The position numbers and the translations under genes are program-made. 64,000 nt of DNA from assembly GCF_013363975.1 (NCBI RefSeq), contig NZ_JABWGN010000015.1:62001-126000 (forward strand), written 5' to 3'. This document shows, one piece after another, positions 54,695-62,680 of this stretch. Position 1 is the first letter of the stretch. Each line of letters opens with the position of its first letter. The notes under the pieces are model-generated. The model ran no database searches, was not told the DNA's origin, and saw only the letters and a list, made by a program, of their open reading frames with translations. Source of the stretch: Nonomuraea montanisoli (GTDB lineage: Bacteria; Actinomycetota; Actinomycetes; Streptosporangiales; Streptosporangiaceae).

Positions 54695-55273
54695 GTGAAG
54701 CGTTCAGAGGCGGTCGCGGAGGCGGCCATCACGCTGCTGGCGGAGCGGGGCATGCGCGGCCTGACCCACCGGGCCGTGGACGAGGCCGCCGGCCTGCCGC
54801 CCGGCTCCGCCTCCAACCTCGCCCGCACCCGCGCCGCGCTGCTCGAACTCACGCTGGCGCACCTGGTGGAGCTGGAGGAGCGCGCCCTGGCTCCCGCGCT
54901 GGAGAGCGGGCTGACCGCGCTCGACCGGCGGCCGTCGCGGGAGGTCCTGGTGGGCCTGCTGGTGGAGGCGCTGCAGGTGCAGATCGCCGACGTCCGGCGC
55001 TCGCTGGCCCGCTACGAGCTGGCCCTGGAGGCGACCCGGCGGCCCGAGCTGCGCCGCGTCTACGACCGGGCGGGCCGCCGCTTCCGCGACCCGGCGGTGG
55101 CATTGCTGGCCGTCCTGGGGTCGCCCGACCCGGTACGGCACTCCCGCCAGCTCGTGGCGTTCACCGAGGGCGTCATGTTCGACGCGATCGCCGGGGCGGG
55201 GGAGAGCCCGTCGCGGGAGGACACCCACGCGGCGATCCGCGAGCTGCTCGACGGCATGCTCGGGCCGGCCTGA
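54695..55273 (+). CDS. TetR-family transcriptional regulator
   Basis: The 192-residue protein has the TetR HTH (AEAAITLLAERGMRGLTHRA, VDEAAGLPPGSASNLARTRA) with the usual Tyr replaced by an Asn-containing recognition helix, and a helical ligand domain. TAGGAT lies 8 nt before the GTG at 54695, suggesting leaderless translation; an in-frame GTG at 54689 is an alternative. It almost certainly binds the three ACTACNNNNGTAGT sites and represses the divergent monooxygenase. Confidence 0.87.
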   Translation: MKRSEAVAEAAITLLAERGMRGLTHRAVDEAAGLPPGSASNLARTRAALLELTLAHLVELEERALAPALESGLTALDRRPSREVLVGLLVEALQVQIADVRRSLARYELALEATRRPELRRVYDRAGRRFRDPAVALLAVLGSPDPVRHSRQLVAFTEGVMFDAIAGAGESPSREDTHAAIRELLDGMLGPA

Positions 55274-55387
55274 GCCGCCACCGTCCGGTTCGGCCTCAGG
55301 CGAGGGCGGTGGGCTCGGGCTTGGGGGAGGGCGGTGGGCTCGGGGTCGGGCTCGGGGGAGGGCGGTGGGCGGTGGGCTCGGGCGAGG
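55274..55387. repeat. G-rich minisatellite, possible G-quadruplex
   Basis: Imperfect units of GGGCTCGGG(C/G)TTGGGGGAGGGCGGT recur two to three times between 55309 and 55378. Several runs of three to five G lie close together on the plus strand. Confidence 0.6.
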
Positions 55388-55963
55388 TCAGCCGGTGAGG
55401 CGGGCGCGGTGGGCCGGCCACTCCTCCTGGAGGATGCCGAAGACGGCCGTGTCGCGCCAAGTGCCGTCCGGCCGCCTGCGATGGCGGCGCAGCGTGCCCT
55501 CGTGGACGCCGCCGATCCGCCGGATGGCGTCCTGGGAGCGCGTGTTCAGCCCGTCGGTCTTGAGCATGACGCGGTTGTACCCCAGCTCGTCGAAGGCATG
55601 GTCGATGAGCAGCACCTTGCAGTTCGTGTTCACGGCCGTGCGCCAGACCGCCCTGCCGTACCACGTCCAGCCGATCTCGATGCTCTCGTCGAAGCCCGGC
55701 ACGTCGCAGTAGGCGGTCCAGCCCACGGCCCGGCCGCTCTCACGCGCGACGACGGCGAGGGGGACGTGCCTGTCGTCCGCGATCAGCCCGGCGGCCACCT
55801 CACGCAGTTCCTCCTCGGTCCCGGGGCGCGCGGGCATCCAGCGCCACACCTCCGGGTCACCGCCTCCGGCGGCGAACAGGTCGGGGACGTGGGCGAGGGT
55901 GAGCGGTTCGAGCCGGACGACGTCGTTCTCGAGCACCACGGGGGAGGGGAGCTTCGCGGTCAT
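55388..55963 (-). CDS. GNAT-family N-acetyltransferase (RimJ/RimL-like)
   Basis: The 191-residue protein has LENDVVRLEPLTLAHVPDLF at the N-terminus, the strand GRAVGWTAYCDVPGFDESIEIGWTW, the acetyl-CoA site YGRAVWRTAVNTNCKVLLIDHAFDELGYNRVMLKTDGLNTRSQ, and the terminal RRIGGVHEGTLRRHR. This is the RimJ/RimL subgroup, which acetylates protein N-termini or small amines. The substrate is unknown. Confidence 0.9.
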   Translation of the reverse strand: MTAKLPSPVVLENDVVRLEPLTLAHVPDLFAAGGGDPEVWRWMPARPGTEEELREVAAGLIADDRHVPLAVVARESGRAVGWTAYCDVPGFDESIEIGWTWYGRAVWRTAVNTNCKVLLIDHAFDELGYNRVMLKTDGLNTRSQDAIRRIGGVHEGTLRRHRRRPDGTWRDTAVFGILQEEWPAHRARLTG

Positions 55964-56033
55964 GGCCGCCAGCCTAGGGCGCGGCCGGAACCCGGGTCAT
56001 GGCCACATGGCGGCTTTTGCCGACGACCACTGT

Positions 56034-56069
56034 CGACACGCATACCGGCCGGTCGGTAGGGTCAACGCC
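56034..56069 (+). promoter_or_regulatory. Leaderless promoter and TetR operator of the acyl-CoA dehydrogenase operon
   Basis: CGACAC (56034-56039) and TAGGGT (56057-56062) are spaced 17 bp, and 7 nt separate the -10 from the ATG at 56070. The operator-like ATACCGGCCGGTCGGTA (56042-56058) fills the spacer. It matches ATACCGACTGGTCGGTT at 60163-60179 in 14 of 17 positions. Confidence 0.6.
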
Positions 56070-57272
<1,203 letters not shown>

Positions 57273-57292
57273 CACCGATCGGAGGATCCCGA

Positions 57293-58456
57293 GTGGAGGA
57301 AGCACGGCTCAGGGAACTGGCGGCGGAGTTCGTCGCCCGCCACGACCCGGGAGGCGACCGGCTGGAGTTCCTGCGCGCCAGGTTCGACGCCGGGCTGGCC
57401 TGGGTGTGGTACCCGGAGGGCCTCGGCGGCCTCGGGCTGGCGCCCGAGCTGCAACGGGTGGTGGACGAGGAGCTGGCCGGCACCCCGCAGATCGACGTCG
57501 GCCTCCAGGGCATCGGCCTCGGCATGGCGGCCCCCACGATCCTGGCGTTCGGCACCGAGGAGCAGAAGCGCCGCTTCCTGCGCCCGCTGTGGACCGGCGA
57601 GGAGATCTGGTGCCAGCTCTTCAGCGAGCCCGGCGCCGGCTCCGACCTCGCCACGCTCGCCACCCGCGCCGTCCGGGACGGCGACGAGTGGGTCGTGGAC
57701 GGGCAGAAGGTGTGGACGTCCGGCGCCCACCACGCCCGGTGGGCGATCCTCGTCGCCCGCACCGACCCGGGCGTGCCCAAGCACCGCGGTATGACGTACT
57801 TCGTCTGCGACATGCACGCCCCCGGCGTCGAGGTCCGCCCGCTGCGGCAGATCACCGGCGAGGCCGAGTTCAACGAGGTCTTCATGACCGGCGTGCGGCT
57901 GGCCGACGACCTGCGGCTCGGCCAGGTCGGCGACGGCTGGCGGGTCGCCCAGACCACGCTCATGAACGAGCGCGTCGCCATCGGCGGCGCCCGGGTGCGG
58001 CGCGGCGGCGGCATGCTCGGCCCGGTCCTGGACACCTGGCGCGAGCAGCCCGAGCTGCGCACTCACGACCTGCACCAGCGGCTGCTCGCGCTGTGGGTGG
58101 AGGCGGAGGTGACCCGGCTGTCCGGCGACCGGCTGCGCGAGCAGCTCGCCGCCGGCCAGCCCGGGCCCGAGGGGTCGGGCATGAAGCTGTCGTTCGCCAG
58201 GCTCAACCAGGCGGTGTCCGGTCTCGACGTGGAGCTGCGGCGCGACCTCGGCTACGACGACTGGACCTTCCGCCGCTCCGACACCGTCGACTTCTACGGC
58301 CGCGGCGCGGGCTACCGCTACCTGCGCGCCAAGGGCAACTCCATCGAGGGCGGCACCTCGGAGATCCTCCGGAACATCATCGCCGAGCGCGTCCTCGGCC
58401 TGCCCGCCGAACCCCGCGTCGACAAGGACGTCCCCTGGAAGGACCTGCCGCGATGA
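57293..58456 (+). CDS. Acyl-CoA dehydrogenase
   Basis: The 387-residue protein has the ACAD fold: GLGGLGLAPELQRVVDEELA, QLFSEPGAGSDLATLATRAV, DGQKVWTSGAHHARWAILVA and a C-terminal YRYLRAKGNSIEGGTSEILR NIIAERVLGLP tail in which the catalytic Glu position follows IEGGTSE. GTG 57293 has GGAGG upstream. It probably forms a heteromeric complex with the following shorter ACAD, as in FadE pairs of steroid or terpenoid degradation in actinobacteria. Confidence 0.9.
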   Translation: MEEARLRELAAEFVARHDPGGDRLEFLRARFDAGLAWVWYPEGLGGLGLAPELQRVVDEELAGTPQIDVGLQGIGLGMAAPTILAFGTEEQKRRFLRPLWTGEEIWCQLFSEPGAGSDLATLATRAVRDGDEWVVDGQKVWTSGAHHARWAILVARTDPGVPKHRGMTYFVCDMHAPGVEVRPLRQITGEAEFNEVFMTGVRLADDLRLGQVGDGWRVAQTTLMNERVAIGGARVRRGGGMLGPVLDTWREQPELRTHDLHQRLLALWVEAEVTRLSGDRLREQLAAGQPGPEGSGMKLSFARLNQAVSGLDVELRRDLGYDDWTFRRSDTVDFYGRGAGYRYLRAKGNSIEGGTSEILRNIIAERVLGLPAEPRVDKDVPWKDLPR

Positions 58457-59574
58457 CCCTGCTGTACTCGGAGGTCGAGGAGGAGCTGCGGGCCGCCGTC
58501 CGCGCCGTGCTCGCCGACCGCTGCCCGCCCGCCGCCGTCCTCGCGCGGGCCGAGTCCGAGCCGTACGACCCGAGCCTGTGGAAGACCCTCGCCGTCGAGA
58601 TCGGCGTGGCGGGGCTGCTGGTGCCGGAGGAGCACGGCGGCGCCGGGGCGACGGCCAGCGAGGCGGCCGTGGTGCTGGAGGAGCTGGGGCGCGGGGTGGC
58701 GCCGGTGCCGTTCTTCACCAGCTCGGTCCTGGCCACGTACGCGCTGGTGCGCGCCGGTGAGACGGGCGCCGGGGCGGTGGGCGGGCTGCTGGGGCGGCTC
58801 GCGGAGGGGCGGGCGACGGCGGCGCTGGTGGTCCCGTTCGCCGCCTCGCCCTACCGGCCCTGGCCGTCCCGGGGCGGCGTCACCGAGGCGGGGGAGCGGC
58901 TCTCCGGGAGCGTGGCCGGGGTGGCGGGCGCGGACGTGGCCGACGTCCTGGTCGTCCCGGTGCCCGGGCCGGACGGGACGGCGGTCCTGTACTCCGTGGA
59001 CCGCGAGGCGGCGGCCGTCGAGGCGGCGCCGTCGCTGGACCTGACGCGGCCCGTGGCCACCGTGACGCTCGACGGGGCGCCCGCCGCCCGGCTGGGCGTC
59101 GTGGACCTGGCCGAGGTGCTGCGCCTCGGCGCGGGGCTGCTGGCCTCCGAGCAGCTCGGCGTGGCCGAGTGGTGCCTGGAGACCACGCTCGCGTACGTCA
59201 AGGAGCGCCGCCAGTTCGCCCGGCCGGTGGGCTCGTTCCAGGCGGTCAAGCACCGGCTGGCGGACCTGTGGCTGGACGTGGTCAGGGCCAGGGCCGCCGC
59301 CAGGGCGGCCGCGTCGGGCGGGGCTTCCGGCGAGGACGGGCCCGACCCGGTGGCGGTCGCCGTGGCCCAGGCGTGGAACGGCGGCGTGGCGGTCCACGTG
59401 GCCGAGGAGGCGCTCCAGCTCCACGGCGGGATCGGGATGACCTGGGAGCACCCCGTGCATCTCTTCCTCAAGCGCGCCAAGGCCGACGAGATCGCCCTGG
59501 GCACCCCGGGCGACCACCGGGAGGCGCTGGCCTCACTGGCCGACGTGCCCGGCCCGGTCCCCGTCCCGCAGTGA
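58453..59574 (+). CDS. Acyl-CoA dehydrogenase, divergent partner subunit
   Basis: The 373-residue protein overlaps the previous stop (ATGA). It has IGVAGLLVPEEHGGAGATAS, EELGRGVAPVPFFTSSVLAT, RQFARPVGSFQAVKHRLADL and EEALQLHGGIGMTWEHPVHLF. The central substrate-binding section is less conserved, and the FAD loop with S-E-P-G-A-G-S is absent, typical of the non-FAD partner of heteromeric FadE dehydrogenases. The three-gene set suggests a specialised acyl side-chain pathway, perhaps sterol, terpenoid or a branched acid. The 3' end overlaps the convergent TetR gene by 42 nt. Confidence 0.9.
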   Translation: MTLLYSEVEEELRAAVRAVLADRCPPAAVLARAESEPYDPSLWKTLAVEIGVAGLLVPEEHGGAGATASEAAVVLEELGRGVAPVPFFTSSVLATYALVRAGETGAGAVGGLLGRLAEGRATAALVVPFAASPYRPWPSRGGVTEAGERLSGSVAGVAGADVADVLVVPVPGPDGTAVLYSVDREAAAVEAAPSLDLTRPVATVTLDGAPAARLGVVDLAEVLRLGAGLLASEQLGVAEWCLETTLAYVKERRQFARPVGSFQAVKHRLADLWLDVVRARAAARAAASGGASGEDGPDPVAVAVAQAWNGGVAVHVAEEALQLHGGIGMTWEHPVHLFLKRAKADEIALGTPGDHREALASLADVPGPVPVPQ

Positions 59575-60135
59575 CGTGAGCAGCAGGTCGGCGAAGTGCC
59601 GTCCCACCTGGGCGCCGGTCAGCGGCCCGTCCGCGTGGTACCAGGAGCCCAGGTGGTGGACCGAGCCGAAGAAGTAGTCGACGACGAGATCGGCCGGGAC
59701 CCGGTCGCTGAACGTGCCCTCGCGCTGCCCCTCCGCCACGAGATCGCGGAACCGCTCGTGGTAGCGGCGGCGCTCGGCCCGCACGCTCTTCTGCGTCTCG
59801 GGCGCGAGCAGGTGCATCGACCGGAAGAAGATCTTGGAGTCGTCGAGGTTGGCCGTGGTGGTCTCGACGACGTCGGCCGCGGCGGCGTGCAGCCGCTCGG
59901 CGAGCGTGCCGGGGCCGTCGGCGATGCGGGTGAGCCGGTCCATCTGCATGCGGAGCACACGGGCGTAGATCTCGTGCAGCAGATCATCCTTGGAACTGAA
60001 ATAGTGGTACATGGCGCCCTTGGTGACGCCTGCCGCCAGCACGATCTCCTGCACGGAGGTGCCCTCGAAGCCCCTCTCGGCGAACAACCGCGTCGCCGCG
60101 CCCAGCAGCCGGCCGCGTACCGGTTCTTCCTTCAC
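59533..60135 (-). CDS. TetR-family regulator of the acyl-CoA dehydrogenase operon
   Basis: The 200-residue protein has the HTH RGRLLGAATRLFAERGFEGTSV, IVLAAGVTKGAMYHYFSSKDDLLHEI and a helical ligand domain with FGSVHHLGSWYHADGPL. It resembles KstR2/FadR-type repressors that respond to acyl-CoA. Its own promoter carries ATACCGACTGGTCGGTT (60163-60179), repeated before the ACAD operon. GTG 60135 has AAGGGGG upstream. Confidence 0.87.
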   Translation of the reverse strand: MKEEPVRGRLLGAATRLFAERGFEGTSVQEIVLAAGVTKGAMYHYFSSKDDLLHEIYARVLRMQMDRLTRIADGPGTLAERLHAAAADVVETTTANLDDSKIFFRSMHLLAPETQKSVRAERRRYHERFRDLVAEGQREGTFSDRVPADLVVDYFFGSVHHLGSWYHADGPLTGAQVGRHFADLLLTSLRDGDRAGHVGQ

Positions 60136-60312
60136 GTGTCCCCCTTGGTCACCTCCGATAGGATACCGACTGGTCGGTTGATTGGTCTTCGCGGTGCTAT
60201 TTCCGTCACCTTAGGGTGCCCTTCCCCCGGGTGGGGTATTACTTGACGTGGCGAGGGATCTTCGGCGTGGCAGATCCCGTTTGGTTCCGACTCATCATTC
60301 GGGGAGTTTGCC
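60136..60312. promoter_or_regulatory. Divergent region between TetR and NERD genes
   Basis: Contains the TetR operator at 60163-60179 overlapping a TATCCT -10 candidate (minus strand, 60165-60160). TTGACG at 60243-60248 has no convincing -10 at normal spacing for the NERD gene. No other feature is visible. Confidence 0.4.
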
Positions 60313-61077
60313 GTGCCCGGTGGCTCTATCTACGTGCAGCAGGACGCGAAGTACGCGGGCTCGTCGCCGCAGTGGTACTACGAGAAGTTCTGGCGTGAGG
60401 CGGCCAAGAGCCGTCAGCGGTCCCGGATGATCAAGGCGGCCGTGGGCTTCGTGGCCGGCATCGGCCTGGCCCTCCGCTTCGGCCTCGACCTCGTGCCCTT
60501 CTACGGCCTCGCGCTCGCGGGCGTCGTCGCCGCCGCCGACTGGTGGTGGGCGTGGAACTCCTTCCGGGCCACGGCGGTCTGGCGCGGCCGGCGGCACGGC
60601 GAGGTCATCACCGGCCGGCTGCTGCGGCGCTCGCTGCGCAGGCGCGGCTACAAGGTCCTCGACGGCCGCGCCATCCGCGGCCAGGCGTCCATCGACCACC
60701 TCGTGATCGGCCCGGGCGGGGTGTGGATCGTCGACAACGAGTCGTGGAGCCCCGACACCGAGATCGCCGCGTACGGCGGCCGGCTGTTCTTCGGCGAGAA
60801 GTACGGCACCAGCGTGGCCAAGCCGCTGGTCGACACCGCCGACGCGTTCGCCGAGATGCTGACGCGCGAGACCGGGGTCGCGGTGACGATCACGCCCCTG
60901 CTGGCCGCGCACTCCGGCTCGCTGCCGCGCGGCGGCAGCGTCACGGCCGAAGGGCTCACGCTGCTCAAGCCGCGGCTGGTGGCCCGCCGGATCAAGGCGG
61001 CGCGCGAGGTCGTGCTGGACGACGCCCAGATCGAGCTGCTGGCCCGTACGGCGGCGCGCGAGCTGCAGCGCTCCTGA
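60313..61077 (+). CDS. NERD-domain membrane protein
   Basis: The 254-residue protein has a basic N-terminus (KFWREAAKSRQRSR), a hydrophobic pair of segments (KAAVGFVAGIGLALRF and VPFYGLALAGVVAAADWWWA) and a C-terminal NERD domain: ITGRLLRRSLRRRGYKVLDG, IDHLVIGPGGVWIVDNESWS and KPLVDTADAFAEML. NERD is a nuclease-like fold; here the D-H-L-V-I-G-P-G-G-V-(F/W) core is intact, while one catalytic Lys in the usual D-x-K is replaced by Asn-Glu (VDNES). The role is unknown. Confidence 0.8.
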   Translation: MPGGSIYVQQDAKYAGSSPQWYYEKFWREAAKSRQRSRMIKAAVGFVAGIGLALRFGLDLVPFYGLALAGVVAAADWWWAWNSFRATAVWRGRRHGEVITGRLLRRSLRRRGYKVLDGRAIRGQASIDHLVIGPGGVWIVDNESWSPDTEIAAYGGRLFFGEKYGTSVAKPLVDTADAFAEMLTRETGVAVTITPLLAAHSGSLPRGGSVTAEGLTLLKPRLVARRIKAAREVVLDDAQIELLARTAARELQRS

Positions 61078-61127
61078 CCGGCTCCTGGCCCGCTCCTTCG
61101 GCGTGACTCGGGCGAGGTCGTCGTGAC

Positions 61128-61490
61128 TCAGGTGGGGTCGTCGTGGCCGGCGGCGGGCTCACCGGTCAGGTAGCCCAGGGTGCCGGTCACGTCCAGCAGT
61201 CGCTGGAGGGCCGGCCCCCGGTTGTCCAGGCGCAGCCGCGCGCCCGTCTCGTCCGCCCGGCGGCGGACCAGGAGCAGCGCCGACAGGCCCCGGGAGTCGC
61301 ACAGCCGCAGCTCGGCGGCGTCCAGGCGTACCTCCCGAGGCGCGTCGGCGACGGCCAGGGCGGCGTGGACGGCGTCGAGGAGTTCGTCCGCGGTCGTGTG
61401 GTCGAGATCACCGCGCAGGGCGACGCGCAGGGTGCCCGGCTCGGGCGTCTCCAGGGCGAGCTCCAGCGGCTCGGGCGCGAAACCGCTCAC
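61128..61490 (-). CDS. STAS-domain anti-sigma-factor antagonist-like protein
   Basis: The 120-residue protein has LRVALRGDLDHTTADELLDA, REVRLDAAELRLCDSRGLSALLLVRRRA and a helical C-terminus, matching STAS proteins such as SpoIIAA/RsbV. The Ser in L-C-D-S-R-G-L-S is the regulatory phosphoserine position. GTG 61490 overlaps the upstream stop (GTGA). It is expected to free a sigma factor by binding its anti-sigma kinase when dephosphorylated. Confidence 0.87.
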   Translation of the reverse strand: MSGFAPEPLELALETPEPGTLRVALRGDLDHTTADELLDAVHAALAVADAPREVRLDAAELRLCDSRGLSALLLVRRRADETGARLRLDNRGPALQRLLDVTGTLGYLTGEPAAGHDDPT

Positions 61491-62680
61491 GCGCCTCCTC
61501 CGGTGGCGGCGCGCAGGGTCTCGTGCCCGTACGCCAGCATGCCCGTCGTCCGGGGGAAGTCGGTGAGCCGCTCGGCGAGCAGGTCCAGCGCGGGCAGCAG
61601 GGCGCGGGCCGGCACGCCCCGCGCCGCGAGGATCTCGCCGGTCCACGCCAGGAAGCCGCCGAACAGCTCCTGATCGTCCAGGTAGAGCGCGGTGCCCAGG
61701 AAGTCCACGATGTGCGCGACGTCCTCGGCGGTGTGGCGGAGCTGCTGGGGCGTGTAGGAGGCCATCGCGGGGATCCGCTCGCGCAGCCCGTCCATGACCT
61801 GCCTGACCAGTTGCCGGGCCGACCGGGCGACCAGCGTGTACTCCTGGTCGTCCAGGTGCGGCAGGTCGTCGACGGCCTGGCGGCCCGGCGCCGGGCGGGG
61901 CGGGAGGCCGGCGTCCAGCCCGTCGGCCGCCGAGCGGGCGTCGGGCGCCCAGGCGTCGGCGCCCAGCAGGCGGGCGTAGCGGCCCTCGGGCCCGAACGCG
62001 GCGCCGCCCGCCAGCACCGGCGTCCCGGTCGCCTGGCAGGCCGTGATGGCGGCGTGCGCGGCCGGCAGTCGCGTGGCGATCGAGCTGGACAGCGCCACGA
62101 CGTCCGGGCCCGTGCGGTGCAGGTGCGCGATCAGGTGCGGCGTGGGCACCTGCGCCCCCAGGTAGTCCACCCGCCAGCCGCGTAGGCGCAGCACCTCGGC
62201 CAGGATCCGCGCGGGGAACGCGTGCCACTCCCCGTCGATGCACGCCACCGTGACCCGCCCCCGGGGCTGCGCGGGCGCGGAGCCGTGGGGAGTGGACTGC
62301 GCGGGCGCGGAGCCTTCGAGAGTGGGCGGCGCGGGCGTGGAGCCGTGGGGAGTGGGCTGCGCGGGCGCGAAGATGCGGGCGGCCGGGTGGTGCGCCAGGG
62401 CGGCCAGCACGCGCTCGTTGACCGCGGTGATCGTGTGCTCCTGCGCGACCGTGATCCGGTTGGCCGCCCACTCGCGGCCCACCCGTGCCTGCACGGGCGC
62501 CACCACGTCCATGAGCAGGCTCTCCATGTCCATACCGTCGTGGAGCGCGGCCACCACCACGTCCACCGCCGCGTACTCGTCGCCGGCCGCCGCGGCCTCC
62601 CACAGCAGCTCGGCGCGGCTCACCGCGTCGTCCGTCGTGACGCCGCCCGGCGCGCCCGGGAGGTCCGCGCGTGCCGTCAT
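61487..62680 (-). CDS. Cobalamin-binding (CarH-like photoreceptor) sensor protein
   Basis: The 397-residue protein contains a B12-binding cap with W-x9-E-H (REWAANRITVAQEHTITAV, residues about 70-88), the signature of light-sensing adenosylcobalamin proteins such as CarH, in which the His is the upper ligand. A B12-binding Rossmann domain (about 145-270) with the lower-ligand region DGEWHAFPARI (E-x-H) and GTPVLAGGAAFGPEG follows. Unlike CarH, there is no MerR DNA-binding domain. A 30-bp tandem repeat encodes a disordered Pro/Ser/Thr linker (residues about 106-140), and a helical domain of about 115 residues ends the protein. It is flanked by PP2C and STAS genes, overlapping both. Confidence 0.75.
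   Translation of the reverse strand: MTARADLPGAPGGVTTDDAVSRAELLWEAAAAGDEYAAVDVVVAALHDGMDMESLLMDVVAPVQARVGREWAANRITVAQEHTITAVNERVLAALAHHPAARIFAPAQPTPHGSTPAPPTLEGSAPAQSTPHGSAPAQPRGRVTVACIDGEWHAFPARILAEVLRLRGWRVDYLGAQVPTPHLIAHLHRTGPDVVALSSSIATRLPAAHAAITACQATGTPVLAGGAAFGPEGRYARLLGADAWAPDARSAADGLDAGLPPRPAPGRQAVDDLPHLDDQEYTLVARSARQLVRQVMDGLRERIPAMASYTPQQLRHTAEDVAHIVDFLGTALYLDDQELFGGFLAWTGEILAARGVPARALLPALDLLAERLTDFPRTTGMLAYGHETLRAATGGGA
62267..62356 (-). repeat. 30-bp in-frame tandem repeat
   Basis: Three full copies of a 30-bp unit begin at 62267, 62297 and 62327 with a partial fourth, encoding ten-residue repeats (PAQSTPHGSA) in the B12 sensor linker. Confidence 0.85.
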
